A stretch of DNA of 64,000 bases from Bacillota bacterium (lineage in GTDB: Bacteria; Bacillota; Sulfobacillia; JACIYH01). Positions 1 through 9,824 of this stretch are shown here, piece by piece; the first letter of the stretch is position 1; every line of letters starts with the position of its first letter. The notes under the pieces are model-generated. The model searched no databases. It was given only the letters and a program-made list of their open reading frames with translations, and had not been told where the DNA came from. The DNA lies in NCBI GenBank assembly GCA_030019365.1, contig JASEFA010000001.1, positions 62,001 through 126,000 on the forward strand, read 5' to 3'. Both the position numbers and the translations under genes were made by a program.

Positions 1-675
1 GACGAGTTCGCCCTGGAAGAGGGGCTGCGCATCAGGGAGAGGCTGGGGGGGCAGGCCACGGTCACCATGGTGTGCGTGGGACCGCCCCGGGCCGAGGAAG
101 CGCTGCGCACCGGGCTGGCCATGGGTGCCGACGGGGCCGTCCACATCTGGGATGATATGTTGGCGGGCACCGATGCCGCCGCTCTGGCGGTCGTGCTGCA
201 GGCGGCGGTGACGCAGGTCGGTTTCGACCTCATCCTGTGCGGACGGGTGGCCATCGACGACGCCTCCGCCCAGGTGGGGCTGCGCCTGGCCGAGAGGCTG
301 GGGATTCCCCATGCCAACGCGGTGACCCGACTGGAGATCCAGGGCCAGAAGCTGGCGGCCCACCGGGAAGTGGAAGGCGGGGTGGAGGTGGTGGAAGTGC
401 CTCTGCCCGCGGTGGTCACCGCCCAGAAGGGTCTCAACGAGCCCCGCTATCCCACCATTCCCGCCATCATGAAGGCGCGGCGCAAGGAGATCGGGCGACC
501 CGGCCTGGCCGGGCTGGGCCTGGATGCGCAGGCGGTCGCCGGCGCCTGCCGCAGCGAGGTGCTCTCCCTGGCCCCGGCGCCGGCGCGCAAGGGTGGCCGC
601 CTGGTGGCGGGCGAGCCCGAGGAGGCGGCCCGCACCCTGGCCCACCTCCTGCGCGAAGAAGCAAAGGTGCTGTAG
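1..675 (+). CDS. etfB: Electron transfer flavoprotein beta subunit (5' end outside window)
   Basis: ETF beta carries electrons between flavin dehydrogenases and a partner as a heterodimer with ETF alpha. The frame is open from base 1, so the true start lies upstream and roughly the first 30-40 residues are missing. Visible family features are the AMGADGAVHIWD stretch, the LCGRVAIDD segment and the LPAVVTAQKGLNEPRYP block typical of ETF beta. It is followed 12 bp later by etfA and then by a membrane Fe-S oxidoreductase, so this pair probably delivers electrons to the membrane rather than to a soluble partner. Whether it bifurcates cannot be told from this fragment. Confidence 0.93.
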   Translation, partial: DEFALEEGLRIRERLGGQATVTMVCVGPPRAEEALRTGLAMGADGAVHIWDDMLAGTDAAALAVVLQAAVTQVGFDLILCGRVAIDDASAQVGLRLAERLGIPHANAVTRLEIQGQKLAAHREVEGGVEVVEVPLPAVVTAQKGLNEPRYPTIPAIMKARRKEIGRPGLAGLGLDAQAVAGACRSEVLSLAPAPARKGGRLVAGEPEEAARTLAHLLREEAKVL

Positions 676-687
676 GGGGTGGGGAGT

Positions 688-1674
688 ATGACCGGCATAT
701 ACGTGTATGCTGAAACCAAAGAAGGTGAGTTCCGCAAGGCGACCGGAGAAATCCTCTCCCGCTGCCGGGCGGTGGCGGACGCCACCGGCCAGCCCCTGGT
801 GGCGCTGGTGGTGGGTCCCGCTCCCGATGATGCGCCCGCGCGCCTGGCCCCCTTCGGCGCCGACCTGGTTCTCCATGTGGACGGGCCCGGTCTGGACGTG
901 TACACCAGCCAGGGCTACGTCTGGGCACTGGCCTCCTGCCTGAAGGACCGCGAGCCCATGGCAGTGTTCTTCGGCAACACCCCCCTGGCCCGCGACCTGG
1001 CTCCCCGGGTGGCGGAGCGGTTGGGGGCGGCCCTGCACGGCGACTGTACCGGGCTGGCCTGGGAGGGCGGTCGCTTCGTCTTCACGCGGCCCGTGTATGG
1101 AGGCAAGCTCTACGCCCGGGCAGTGTCCAAGCCGGGGTACCCCGTGCTGGCCACTTTCCGGCCTAACTCCCTGGGGATGGCGCCGGCGAACGCTACCTCC
1201 CCTGCCTGCGAGCGGGTGCAGGTGGAAGTCCCCGCCGGTACCGTCACCGCGGTGGTGAAGGAGACGGTACGCCAGGTGGCCGGCCGGGTGAGCCTGCAGG
1301 AAGCGGAGATCATCGTGTCCGGGGGCCGGGGGGTGGGCGGACCCGAGGGCTTCCGGGTAATCGAGGAGCTGGCCGACGCGCTGGGAGCGGCGGTGGGGGC
1401 TTCCCGGGCCGCCGTGGACGCCGGTTGGATCAGCTATGACCATCAGGTGGGCCAGACCGGTAAGGCGGTATCGCCCAACCTGTACATCGCCTGCGGCATA
1501 TCGGGGGCCATCCAGCACCTGGCGGGGATGTCGTCGGCACGCTGCATCGTGGCCATCAACAAGGACCCGGACGCTTACATCTTCAAAGTGGCCGACTACG
1601 GTATCGTGGGAGACCTGTTCCAGGTGGTGCCGGCCCTCGCCCGGGAGCTGCGCGAGATGCTGGCCAGGGCCTAG
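688..1674 (+). CDS. etfA: Electron transfer flavoprotein alpha subunit
   Basis: Partner of the upstream ETF beta; its C-terminal half binds FAD. The N-terminal part (about 1-190) is the ETF alpha/beta fold. The C-terminal FAD domain shows the family signature with [20 protein letters not shown], then HLAGM and [18 protein letters not shown]. At 328 residues it is a normal-length alpha subunit without an extra ferredoxin domain. ATG 688 is chosen because AGGGGGTG lies about 7 bp upstream; an in-frame GTG at 679 is possible. It sits in an apparent operon etfB-etfA-HdrD-like gene. Confidence 0.95.
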   Translation: MTGIYVYAETKEGEFRKATGEILSRCRAVADATGQPLVALVVGPAPDDAPARLAPFGADLVLHVDGPGLDVYTSQGYVWALASCLKDREPMAVFFGNTPLARDLAPRVAERLGAALHGDCTGLAWEGGRFVFTRPVYGGKLYARAVSKPGYPVLATFRPNSLGMAPANATSPACERVQVEVPAGTVTAVVKETVRQVAGRVSLQEAEIIVSGGRGVGGPEGFRVIEELADALGAAVGASRAAVDAGWISYDHQVGQTGKAVSPNLYIACGISGAIQHLAGMSSARCIVAINKDPDAYIFKVADYGIVGDLFQVVPALARELREMLARA

Positions 1675-1686
1675 GAGCTGGTGGTC

Positions 1687-3684
1687 ATGCCCGCACGCAC
1701 CATATACTGGAACATACCCGGGCATCCTTGGTTGTACCTGTTCTTCGTCATCGCCGTCGTGGTGCTGGCCTGGGGTCTGTGGGGACGTTACCGGGTGATC
1801 CGCCGGGGTCCGCGTCAGCCCCTGTGGGACCAGGCCGGCCGGCGGCTGTGGTCCCTGGTGGTGGACGGCCTGTTCGAGCGCCGCTTCTGGACGGACCCCT
1901 ATGCCGCGGTCATGCACCTCTGCATCATGGGGGGCATGCTGGTGCTCCTGTTCGGAACCGCCGTCGTCCTCCTGCAGGCCGACTTCCACCTGCCCGTCTT
2001 CCGGGGCACCTTCTACCTGGGGCTCTCCCTGGCCCTGGACGTCTTCGGGGCGCTGGCGGCCCTGGGGCTGGTGATGGCCCTGGTGCGTCGCTACCTGGTC
2101 CGGCCCGCCCGGCTGGACAACCGGGGGGAAGACGCCCTCATCCTGGGCGGGCTGCTGTTCGTGGTGGTGAACGGCTTCGCCCTGGAGGCCCTGCGGCTGG
2201 CAGCCGCCCCCGACCCGTGGCAGGGCTGGACCCCGGTGGGCGCTCTCCTGGCCGCGCCCCTGGCCGGGGTACGCGCGGCCACCCTGATGGCCTGGCACCG
2301 GGTACTCTGGTGGGTCCACCTGAGTACGGCCCTGGCCCTGGTCGCCTGGTTGCCCTTCTCCAAGCTGCTCCACATCGTCACCGGGCCGGCGCACCAGCTC
2401 CTGCGGGACCTGGGCCCGCGGGGAACGCTGGCGCTGGTGGACTTCAGCGACGAGACCCGCGAGGTTTACGGGCTGGCCAACCTGGACGAGGTGGGGCCGA
2501 GGGGCAGGCTGGCCCTGGAGGCCTGTACCCGCTGCGGGCGCTGCCAGGAGGTATGTCCCGCCCACCTTTCCGGTAAGCCCCTCACCCCCAAGCAGGTGGT
2601 GCTAGACCTGCGCGCCGAGCTGGAGGCCGGCCTTCAGTGGTGGCAACGCCGCGCGGGTGGTTCAGGCCAGGCGGCGGGGCGCACGATACCGGGCCAGGTG
2701 GTGGAGGCGGACGTCATCTGGTCCTGCACCACCTGTGGTGCCTGCCAGGAGCACTGCCCGGTGTACATCGACCACCCCCCTCTGCTGGTGGAGATGAGAC
2801 GCTACCTGGTGATGGTGGAGGGAGATTTCCCTTCCGAGGCTCAGCTTGCCCTGCGCAACGTGGAGACCAACTACAACCCCTGGGGGGTGGGCTGGGCCGA
2901 GCGGGGCCGGTGGGCCGAGGGGCTGGACGTCCCGGACTTCGCCGGCCCGGCGGGGGCGCAAGCCGACGCCTGGCTTTACTGGGTGGGGTGCGCGGGGGCC
3001 TTTGACGCCCGCAACCGCAGGGTGGCGACCAGTCTGGTCCGTCTCCTGCAGCAGGCCGGGGTCCCCTTCGGCATCCTGGGTACCCAGGAGCGATGCTGCG
3101 GCGACCCCGCGCGCCGGCTGGGGAATGAATACCTGTTCCAGATGCTGGCCGAGCACAACATCGCCGCCATGTCCCGCGCCGGGGTGCGGCGCATCGTCAC
3201 CGCCTGCCCCCACTGCTACCACGTGCTGGGCCGCGAGTACCCCGCCCTGGGGGGCCAGTTCCAGGTGGTGCACCACACCACCCTGCTGGCCGACCTGGTG
3301 AGGGAGGGGAAGCTCGCCCCCGTCGCCCGGGAGCCTCTGGAGGAACCGCTCGTCTACCACGATTCCTGCTACCTGGGAAGATACGCGGGCATGTACGACG
3401 CGCCCCGCCACCTCCTCGACGCCCTGGGGACGGGCCGGGTGGAGCTTTCCCGGGCGCGGGCGCACAGCTTCTGCTGCGGGGGCGGGGGCGGTCGCACCTT
3501 CCTGGAGGAGTCCCTGGGCAGGCGCATCAACCTTATGCGCAGCGAGGAGATCGTGGCCGCCCGGGCGCGCACGGTGGCCACGGCCTGTCCCTTCTGTCTC
3601 ACCATGCTGGAGGACGGTGCCAAAGAGAGAGGAGGAGCCTTCACCGTGTACGACGTGGCCGAGTTGCTGGCCCGTCGTCCGTGA
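1687..3684 (+). CDS. Membrane-anchored HdrD-like Fe-S oxidoreductase (ETF-linked)
   Basis: About 665 residues. Residues 1-240 hold about six hydrophobic helices like the nitrate reductase gamma/cytochrome b type anchor. Two 4Fe-4S motifs follow (CTRCGRCQEVCP and CTTCGACQEHCP). Then come two full CCG (DUF224) domains: YWVGC, CCGDP, CPHC and later DSC, CCGGGGG, CPFC. Proteins of this layout next to etfAB pass electrons between ETF and the quinone pool in syntrophs and other anaerobes; I infer the same role here. ATG 1687 sits 9 bp after AGGAG; GTG 1681 is an alternative. The 3' end overlaps the convergent membrane gene by 44 bp. Confidence 0.9.
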   Translation: MPARTIYWNIPGHPWLYLFFVIAVVVLAWGLWGRYRVIRRGPRQPLWDQAGRRLWSLVVDGLFERRFWTDPYAAVMHLCIMGGMLVLLFGTAVVLLQADFHLPVFRGTFYLGLSLALDVFGALAALGLVMALVRRYLVRPARLDNRGEDALILGGLLFVVVNGFALEALRLAAAPDPWQGWTPVGALLAAPLAGVRAATLMAWHRVLWWVHLSTALALVAWLPFSKLLHIVTGPAHQLLRDLGPRGTLALVDFSDETREVYGLANLDEVGPRGRLALEACTRCGRCQEVCPAHLSGKPLTPKQVVLDLRAELEAGLQWWQRRAGGSGQAAGRTIPGQVVEADVIWSCTTCGACQEHCPVYIDHPPLLVEMRRYLVMVEGDFPSEAQLALRNVETNYNPWGVGWAERGRWAEGLDVPDFAGPAGAQADAWLYWVGCAGAFDARNRRVATSLVRLLQQAGVPFGILGTQERCCGDPARRLGNEYLFQMLAEHNIAAMSRAGVRRIVTACPHCYHVLGREYPALGGQFQVVHHTTLLADLVREGKLAPVAREPLEEPLVYHDSCYLGRYAGMYDAPRHLLDALGTGRVELSRARAHSFCCGGGGGRTFLEESLGRRINLMRSEEIVAARARTVATACPFCLTMLEDGAKERGGAFTVYDVAELLARRP

Positions 3685-4417
3685 CGGATGGGGAGCCGCT
3701 GCCGGGCCCGGGCCGGTTGCTGCCGGTGGGCCGGGCCGGCGGATGGGGGCGGGAAGGCCGCTTGCGACGAGATGGCTGCCCCCGGCGGGTCCCTCCCCGG
3801 ACCGACCGGGGGCGGTTGTTATTGCCCGGCCGCAGGAGGTGCAGGCGCGCCAGCAGTTCGCCGGCCCAGGTGATGATTTCCCCGGAGCGGCGGATGGCCA
3901 GGCCCTTGCAGGCGGCCTTTCCCCCGATGGTGAGGGCGGCCACTCCGCTCACCACCACCACCTGGGGGACCAGGTCACCGGCATGAGGGTACATGGTCAC
4001 CAACCGGAGCACCAGGGTGGAAGCGGCTGCCCCGCTCAGGGTACCGCAGATGTCGCCGATCACGTCCGTGCAGAAGTTGTTTACCTTATCGGCATGGCGA
4101 ACCAGCCACAGGGCCTGGCGGGCTCCTGGCCTTTTCTTGGCGGCGCGGGCGTGCAGGGGTGCTTCGGAGGCGGCGGCCGCAGCCACGCCCACGATGTCGA
4201 ATACCACGCCCACCGCCACCACCGCCAGGATGGCGGCCACTGCGGGCGCAATGCCCAGCCGGGAGGAAAGAGCCTGAGTGGGAAAGGACATGCCCAGGGA
4301 GATCCCGAACGCCAGGGCGGCCATCGCCGTACCGTAACGCAACCCCCGGCGCGCCTGCGACCGGTTAATGCCGCCGCGCGCCGGACGGCGTCTGGGACCT
4401 CTGTCGTCTTCCGCCAA
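3641..4417 (-). CDS. DUF21/CorB-like integral membrane protein
   Basis: A 258-residue protein. After a basic N-terminus, residues 30-85 form two hydrophobic helices. A conserved block follows, [35 protein letters not shown] and GAAASTLV, which resembles the transmembrane (DUF21) part of CorB/HlyC-type proteins found as short stand-alone versions in Bacillota. Another helix lies around 150-175. The last 60 residues are Arg/Pro-rich and probably disordered. No CBS or CorC domain is present, so calling it a transporter would be overreach. It starts with TTG 4417 behind GGGGGTGA. The tail overlaps the convergent Fe-S oxidoreductase gene. Confidence 0.7.
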   Translation of the reverse strand: MAEDDRGPRRRPARGGINRSQARRGLRYGTAMAALAFGISLGMSFPTQALSSRLGIAPAVAAILAVVAVGVVFDIVGVAAAAASEAPLHARAAKKRPGARQALWLVRHADKVNNFCTDVIGDICGTLSGAAASTLVLRLVTMYPHAGDLVPQVVVVSGVAALTIGGKAACKGLAIRRSGEIITWAGELLARLHLLRPGNNNRPRSVRGGTRRGQPSRRKRPSRPHPPARPTGSNRPGPGSGSPSVTDDGPATRPRRTR

Positions 4418-4548
4418 TGCGCTCAGTCACCCCCGCCGTAATCTATATTTTCTTCGTCCCCCTCCACTTCCTTCCGATCGCAAAGCGGGAGGAGAATTGC
4501 GCCGGGGAGCGAAAAGAAAAGAGAACGAGGATCGGGGGAGGGCTGAAC

Positions 4549-5541
4549 TTGGAGAAGCTCATCGAGGTCAAGGACCTGAAGACCTACTTCTTCACCTCCG
4601 ACGGAGTCCTGCCCGCCGTGGACGGGGTGACGTTCCACATCAATCGGGGCGAGACCCTGGGGGTGGTGGGGGAATCCGGCTGCGGAAAGAGCGTCACTTC
4701 GCTCTCCATCATGAGGCTGGTGCCCATCCCTCCCGGCAGGTATGTGGGCGGGGAGATCCTGTTTGACGGTGAAAGCCTGCTCAAGAAGTCCGAGCCCGAA
4801 ATGCGCAAGATCCGCGGCAACGACATCGCCATGATATTCCAGGAGCCCATGACCTCCCTCAACCCGGTGTACACCATCGGTGACCAGATCGCGGAGGCCG
4901 TCCAGCTGCACCAGGGTCTCAAGCGCCGGGAGGCCATGGCCAAGGCCGAGCACATGCTGCACCTGGTGGGTGTGCCCGACCCCCACCGGCGCATCCGGGA
5001 GTATCCCCACCAGCTGTCGGGGGGCATGCGGCAGCGGGCCATGATCGCCATGGCCCTCTCCTGCAACCCCAAGCTGCTCATCGCCGACGAACCCACCACC
5101 GCCCTGGACGTCACTATCCAGGCCCAGATCCTGGAGCTCATGAAGAGCCTCAAGCGGGAGCTGGGGATGGCCATCATGCTCATCACCCACGACCTGGGAG
5201 TCATCGCCGAGATGGCGGAACGGGTGGTGGTCATGTACTCGGGGAAGGTGGTGGAGGAGGCAGCGGTGTACGACCTCTTCCGCGAGCCCCTGCATCCCTA
5301 CTCCGAGGGGCTGCTGACCTGCATTCCCCGTATCGACCGGGCCCGGGGCAGGTTGAACGTCATCGAGGGGGTGGTCCCCAACCCGCTGGAGTTCCCGCCC
5401 GGGTGCCGGTTCCATCCTCGCTGCCCCTACGCGCAGGACGTCTGCCGCGTCCAGGAACCGCCCCTGGTCGCGCAGGGTTCCCGCCGCATAGCCTGTCATT
5501 TCACTCCGGCCCAGCGGCGGCCGGCCCGGGAGGTGGCATAG
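4549..5541 (+). CDS. Oligopeptide/dipeptide ABC transporter ATPase, OppD/DppD type
   Basis: ATP-binding subunit of a peptide/nickel-class importer. Walker A is GESGCGKS, the Q-loop region is [11 protein letters not shown], the ABC signature is LSGGMRQR, and Walker B is [12 protein letters not shown]. The C-terminal oligopeptide-transporter extension ends with [12 protein letters not shown] and its Cys residues, which can bind an Fe-S cluster in this family. TTG 4549 is preferred because GGGGGAGGG lies 6 bp upstream and the protein then starts at [10 protein letters not shown]. The gene abuts an OppF-type gene, but no permease or binding-protein gene is present nearby. The pair is therefore an orphan ATPase module that must work with permeases encoded elsewhere. 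Confidence 0.93.
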   Translation: MEKLIEVKDLKTYFFTSDGVLPAVDGVTFHINRGETLGVVGESGCGKSVTSLSIMRLVPIPPGRYVGGEILFDGESLLKKSEPEMRKIRGNDIAMIFQEPMTSLNPVYTIGDQIAEAVQLHQGLKRREAMAKAEHMLHLVGVPDPHRRIREYPHQLSGGMRQRAMIAMALSCNPKLLIADEPTTALDVTIQAQILELMKSLKRELGMAIMLITHDLGVIAEMAERVVVMYSGKVVEEAAVYDLFREPLHPYSEGLLTCIPRIDRARGRLNVIEGVVPNPLEFPPGCRFHPRCPYAQDVCRVQEPPLVAQGSRRIACHFTPAQRRPAREVA

Positions 5542-6555
5542 GTGAGCGTGGTGCTCAAGGAAGAAGTGGGTCCGGCCGCTTCGCCCCAGGGAGACTTCCT
5601 GCTGGAAGTGGTGGATCTCAAGAAGTACTTCCCGATCTACGGGGGCGTGTTCTCCCGGGTGGTAGGTTACAACTACGCCGTGGACGGCGTGTCCTTCCGC
5701 GTGAAGCGGGGAGAGACCTTCGGCCTGGTGGGCGAGTCGGGTTGCGGCAAGACCACGGCCGGGCGGACCATCCTGCGGCTGACGCCGGCCACCTCGGGCA
5801 AGGTGTACTTCGATGGACAGGATGTCTACGCCCTCTCGCCCGCCCAGATGCGCCGGCTGCGCCGGGAGATGCAGATCATATTCCAGGACCCCTATGCTTC
5901 CCTCAACCCGCGTATGACGGTGGGGGAGATCATCGGTGAGCCCCTGGAGATCCACGGCGTGGCCCGGGGCGCGAAGAAGCAGGAGCGGGTCAGGGAGCTG
6001 TTGCAGGTGGTGGGGCTGCAGTCTTCCGACGGCCGCCGCTACCCGCACGAGTTCTCGGGCGGGCAGCGGCAACGCATCGGCATCGCCCGCGCCCTGGCCC
6101 TGAACCCCAAGTTGATAATCTGTGACGAGCCCGTTTCCGCTCTGGACGTGTCCATCCAGTCGCAGATCCTGAACCTGCTGGACGAGTTGCAGGATCAGTT
6201 CGGCCTGACGTATATCTTCATCGCCCACGGGTTGCATGTGATCAAACATGTGTCCGACCGGGTGGGCGTCATGTACCTGGGCAAGCTGGTGGAAGTGGCA
6301 TCAGCCGACGAGCTGTTCGCCGAGCCGTACCACCCTTACACCGAAGCCCTGCTGTCCGCCATCCCCGTTCCCAATCCCGAGGTGCGGCGGGAGCGCATCG
6401 TGCTGGAAGGCGACGTGCCCAGCCCCATCAACCCTCCGCCCGGGTGCCGGTTCCACACCAGGTGCCGGTACGCCCAGCCCCAGTGTCGCGAGGCGGAACC
6501 TCCCCTGCGGGAGGTGGGTAGCGGCAGGATGGTAGCCTGCCACCTGCGTCCCTAA
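5542..6555 (+). CDS. Oligopeptide/dipeptide ABC transporter ATPase, OppF/DppF type
   Basis: Second ATPase of the pair, 337 residues. Walker A GESGCGKT, the [17 protein letters not shown] block, signature [15 protein letters not shown], Walker [14 protein letters not shown], and the OppF C-terminal [17 protein letters not shown] are all intact. GTG 5542 directly follows the stop of the OppD-type gene, with GGGAGGTGG a few bases upstream, so the two are translationally coupled. The substrate (peptide or metal) cannot be deduced without the permease and binding protein. Confidence 0.93.
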   Translation: MSVVLKEEVGPAASPQGDFLLEVVDLKKYFPIYGGVFSRVVGYNYAVDGVSFRVKRGETFGLVGESGCGKTTAGRTILRLTPATSGKVYFDGQDVYALSPAQMRRLRREMQIIFQDPYASLNPRMTVGEIIGEPLEIHGVARGAKKQERVRELLQVVGLQSSDGRRYPHEFSGGQRQRIGIARALALNPKLIICDEPVSALDVSIQSQILNLLDELQDQFGLTYIFIAHGLHVIKHVSDRVGVMYLGKLVEVASADELFAEPYHPYTEALLSAIPVPNPEVRRERIVLEGDVPSPINPPPGCRFHTRCRYAQPQCREAEPPLREVGSGRMVACHLRP

Positions 6556-6629
6556 GATCGGTCGGGTTCGCCACGGGCTTGCGCCGCTACCTGCCGCGGG
6601 GGTCAAGGGAAAGAGAGGGGGAGCGGGGC

Positions 6630-7967
6630 ATGGAGGGAGGCCGCAAGCGGCTGAGCACGGCGCGCATGCTGGCTTACAGCCTGGGTTCCCTGGGAGCATC
6701 CGTCCCGGGCCAGGCTTTTTCCACGTATGCGGTGTTCTTCTATGTCGACGTCCTCAAGCTGCCGGCGCTCTGGGTTGCCACCATCGGCATGACGATCTAC
6801 GGGATCTGGAACGCGGTCAACGACCCTCTCCTGGGGTACCTGTCTGATCGCACCTCCACCCGCTGGGGGCGGCGCATTCCCTGGATCGCCGGAGGTCTCC
6901 TGCCCCTGGTGGTGTTCTTTATCCTGGTATGGACGCCGCCCGCCCTGGCGCCCGGCGGGCTGTTCGCCTACTTTATGGTGGTCATCTTCCTGTACGACTT
7001 CTTCTTCACCCTGGTGGTGCTGAACTGGACGTCCCTCTTTCCCGAGATGTTCCCCAGCCTCAAGGAGCGGGCGGTGGTGTCGGCCTGGCGGCAGATCTTC
7101 GGTAACCTGGGTCTCATCCTGGGGGTGGCCCTGGCCCCCATGCTGTACAGCACCATGGGCTGGGCGGGCATGGGTATCGCTCTGGGCGTGGTCACCGGTG
7201 CGGCCCTGGGCGTCTCCCTGCTGGGCAGCCGGGAGGACCCCTCCCTGCGCGGAGAACCCCTCTTGCTGGGCCCGGCCCTGCGCTTTACCCTGGCCAACCG
7301 GTCCTTCCTGACCTATGTGCTCACCAGCCTCACCGTGCAGTTCGCCTTCGTGGTGCTCCTGGCCACCCTGCGCTTCTATACCAAGTACGTGCTGGGGCTG
7401 AACGAAGGCCAGCACACCATAATGCTGCTGGCCTGTTTCCTGATGGTGTTCATCCTGCTGCACCCCTGGGGCCGGATCACCGTGCGGCTGGGACCGCGCA
7501 AGACTATGATGGTCGGCATCGTCATCTTCGGGATCACGCTCCTGCCGGCCTGGTTCGTGAGCGAGTTCGTAGGGGGCGTGGTATTCGCCGCCTTGCTGGG
7601 CGTGGGCCTGCCCGCGCTCATGCTGCTCCTGGACGTGCTCATCTCCGACGTCATCGACGAAGATGAGCTGCGCTCGGGCGCCCGGCGGGAAGGCATGTAC
7701 TTCGGCGTCCATGCCCTGGTCATCCGCCTGGGAATCTCTTTTCAGGGCCTGGTGATGGGTGCCGTCCTCACGTTCACGGGGTACGATCCCCGCCTGGCGA
7801 CCCAGACAGCCTCCGCGCTCTGGGGCCTGCGTTTTCTCATGGCCGGCGTTCCCCTGGTGGCCCTGGTTCTCGCTTTCGTGTGCATAGTGCTGTACCCCCT
7901 GCACGGGGAGCGGCTGGCCGCCGTGAAGGCCGAGATCGCCCGGCGTCGCGAGGGCTGTGAGGCTTGA
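6630..7967 (+). CDS. GPH-family (glycoside-pentoside-hexuronide) cation symporter, MFS superfamily
   Basis: About 445 residues with roughly twelve hydrophobic segments. Family marks are YGIWNAVNDPLLGYLSDRTSTRWGRR (read as adjoining motifs NDPLLGYLSD and RWGRRIPWI) after helix 2, which define the GPH/melibiose-carrier-like group, and SDVIDEDELRSGARREGMYFG near helix 10. It probably exchanges a sugar or related small solute with a cation at the cytoplasmic membrane. ATG 6630 is chosen because AGAGAGGGGGAG lies just upstream. The longer frame from 6579 has no ribosome binding site. The stop overlaps the TTG start of the next gene. Confidence 0.85.
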   Translation: MEGGRKRLSTARMLAYSLGSLGASVPGQAFSTYAVFFYVDVLKLPALWVATIGMTIYGIWNAVNDPLLGYLSDRTSTRWGRRIPWIAGGLLPLVVFFILVWTPPALAPGGLFAYFMVVIFLYDFFFTLVVLNWTSLFPEMFPSLKERAVVSAWRQIFGNLGLILGVALAPMLYSTMGWAGMGIALGVVTGAALGVSLLGSREDPSLRGEPLLLGPALRFTLANRSFLTYVLTSLTVQFAFVVLLATLRFYTKYVLGLNEGQHTIMLLACFLMVFILLHPWGRITVRLGPRKTMMVGIVIFGITLLPAWFVSEFVGGVVFAALLGVGLPALMLLLDVLISDVIDEDELRSGARREGMYFGVHALVIRLGISFQGLVMGAVLTFTGYDPRLATQTASALWGLRFLMAGVPLVALVLAFVCIVLYPLHGERLAAVKAEIARRREGCEA

Positions 7968-9688
7968 GCGGCGGGAGGGGCTACACCGCTTTCAATCCCC
8001 TGGAGATACCCGCCTTCCGGTCCCGGATGCTGGGGCCGGGGTTCATGGGGGGAAAGGCGAAAGGCCTGTTCCTGGCTGAGCACGTGCTGGCCGGGCGGGG
8101 TCTGCTGGGCACGCGGGTGCTGATACCGCCCACCTGGGTGCTGCCCACCGGGGTATTCGAGCAGTTTCTAGACGGGAACGATCTGTACCGGTTCAGCCCG
8201 GGTGCCCGCACCATGGAGGAGTACGGGGAGATCGTGGCCGAGTTCGCCCGGGCCTCCCTGCCGCGGGCGGTACGGGAGCGCCTGGGGGCATGGCTGGCCG
8301 GGGTGGAATACCCGCTGGCCGTGCGTTCTTCGGCATTTCTGGAGGACAGCCTGCGCTACTCCTTCGCCGGCAAGTACCACACGGTTTTCATCCCCAACCG
8401 GGGACCCCTGGAGGTCCGCCTGGCCCAGCTGGAGGGGGCCATCAAAGAGGTGTACGCTTCGGTGTACGGGCCCGATGCGGTGGCCTACCGCCAGCGCCGG
8501 GGCCTGGGGGACGACAGCATGGCCGTCATGCTGCAGAAGCTGGTGGGCAGGGAGCACCGGGACCTGTTCTACCCCGAGATCTCGGGGGTGGGGTTTTCAC
8601 GCAACTACCGGTGCTGGAGCGAGCGGGTGCGGCCCCAGGATGGGGTCCTGCGCCTGGTGTTCGGCCTGGGGACCCGGTGCACGGGGCGGGGGTACGCCCG
8701 CCTGGCTTCCCTCACCAATCCCGACCTCCGGCCCGAGGGCAACGATCCCCGCGACGTGGCACGGTACTCCCAGGAGATCTTGGACGCGCTGCACCTGCCC
8801 TCCGGGCAGCTGCAGTCGTGGAACATCAATCAGCGGCCGGACGTGATGGCCTGCCATCCCCGTTTCGGGTGGTATGCCCGCCTGTACCTGCCCGACCGCA
8901 ACGAGCTGGTTCCCCCGCCCGCATTGCTCCCTGCGGGGCCGGCCGGTACCAGGTACGTTTTCAGCTTCCCGGACCTGGGCCGGCATTTCCGCCCGGTGGT
9001 GGACACCGTCCGGGACCTGTTTGCCCTCCTGGAGGAGCCCGAGGCCATGGACACCCCCGCGGACATCGAGTTCACCTGGGACCCGGGCTCGGGGGAGTTC
9101 TACCTGGTCCAGGCCCGCCCGCTCTCCAGCTACGAGGAGTTCCGGCCCGTGCCCATCCCGGACCGGCTGCCCGGTGAGGTGATCCTGCGGGGCGACCGCA
9201 TGATGACGAACGGGCGGCTGGAAGCCGTAAACCACCTGGTGTACGTGGACCCCGAGCTGTACCGGCAGACGGCTGACAAGGCGCGGGTTGCCAGGGAAGT
9301 GGGGAGGGTGAACGAAGGACTGGCGGGAGACCGCTACATCCTGGTGGGGCCGGGCAGGTGGGGGACCACCCACCCGGCCCAGGGGGTCCCGGTCCAGTAC
9401 AGGGAGGTGGCCCACGCCGGGCTGCTGGTGGAGTTGGGTTCGCGCGAGGAGACCTTCATCCCGGAGCTGTCTTATGGCACCCATTTCTTCGCCGACCTGG
9501 AGAACGATCGCATTCTCTACCTTCCCGTCTTCACCCACCTGGCCACCAACCTTTACCACCGGGACTGGTTCTCCCGCTCTGCCGCCGGAGAAACCGGTCA
9601 CCCGGCAGTGAAGGTCTACCGCGGCAGGTTCTCGGCCTATCTGGACGGTCGCCAGCCTCTGGGGATCGTGGTTTCCCATCCCCTCTAG
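7964..9688 (+). CDS. PEP/pyruvate-binding domain protein
   Basis: About 574 residues. The N-terminal part resembles the ATP-grasp nucleotide-binding domain of PEP synthase and pyruvate phosphate dikinase: GGKAKGL near residue 25, PLAVRSSAFLEDSLRYSFAGKYHT at about 108-131 (split as AVRSSAFLEDS and SFAGKYHTVF), and DIEFTWD followed by FYLVQARPLS near 370. The swivelling histidine domain and PEP-binding TIM barrel of those enzymes are absent. Instead there is a C-terminal block with ILVGPGRWGTTHPAQGVPV and YGTHFFADLENDRI. The activity is therefore unknown, perhaps a phosphoryl-transfer or regulatory protein. TTG 7964 overlaps the upstream stop; the ribosome binding site is weak, so the start is uncertain. 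Confidence 0.75.
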   Translation: MSGGRGYTAFNPLEIPAFRSRMLGPGFMGGKAKGLFLAEHVLAGRGLLGTRVLIPPTWVLPTGVFEQFLDGNDLYRFSPGARTMEEYGEIVAEFARASLPRAVRERLGAWLAGVEYPLAVRSSAFLEDSLRYSFAGKYHTVFIPNRGPLEVRLAQLEGAIKEVYASVYGPDAVAYRQRRGLGDDSMAVMLQKLVGREHRDLFYPEISGVGFSRNYRCWSERVRPQDGVLRLVFGLGTRCTGRGYARLASLTNPDLRPEGNDPRDVARYSQEILDALHLPSGQLQSWNINQRPDVMACHPRFGWYARLYLPDRNELVPPPALLPAGPAGTRYVFSFPDLGRHFRPVVDTVRDLFALLEEPEAMDTPADIEFTWDPGSGEFYLVQARPLSSYEEFRPVPIPDRLPGEVILRGDRMMTNGRLEAVNHLVYVDPELYRQTADKARVAREVGRVNEGLAGDRYILVGPGRWGTTHPAQGVPVQYREVAHAGLLVELGSREETFIPELSYGTHFFADLENDRILYLPVFTHLATNLYHRDWFSRSAAGETGHPAVKVYRGRFSAYLDGRQPLGIVVSHPL

Positions 9689-9766
9689 CGGGCGCGCCCA
9701 TGCCTGCCCACCCGCGCGCGGCACTGCGTCCGCCGGCCATGCGCGGGCGGGTGCTGCCAGCTCCAC

Positions 9767-9796
9767 TTGCTCCGCCTCCGGGTCATCGTGTATGCT
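9767..9796 (+). promoter_or_regulatory. Weak sigma-A-type promoter candidate for the BFN-family gene
   Basis: TTGCTC at 9767-9772, an 18 bp spacer and TATGCT at 9791-9796, about 30 bp before the start at 9825. It matches the consensus only moderately. The rest of 9689-9824 is GC-rich with no other recognisable element. Confidence 0.35.
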
Positions 9797-9824
9797 GGGA
9801 GCGCACGAATCGGGGGGGATGGGC

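Noticed and set aside
4423-6249. 608-codon minus-strand open frame over the oppD/oppF genes
   Set aside because: Low-complexity His/Gln/Leu-rich shadow of two clear ABC ATPase genes; no family features or ribosome binding site.
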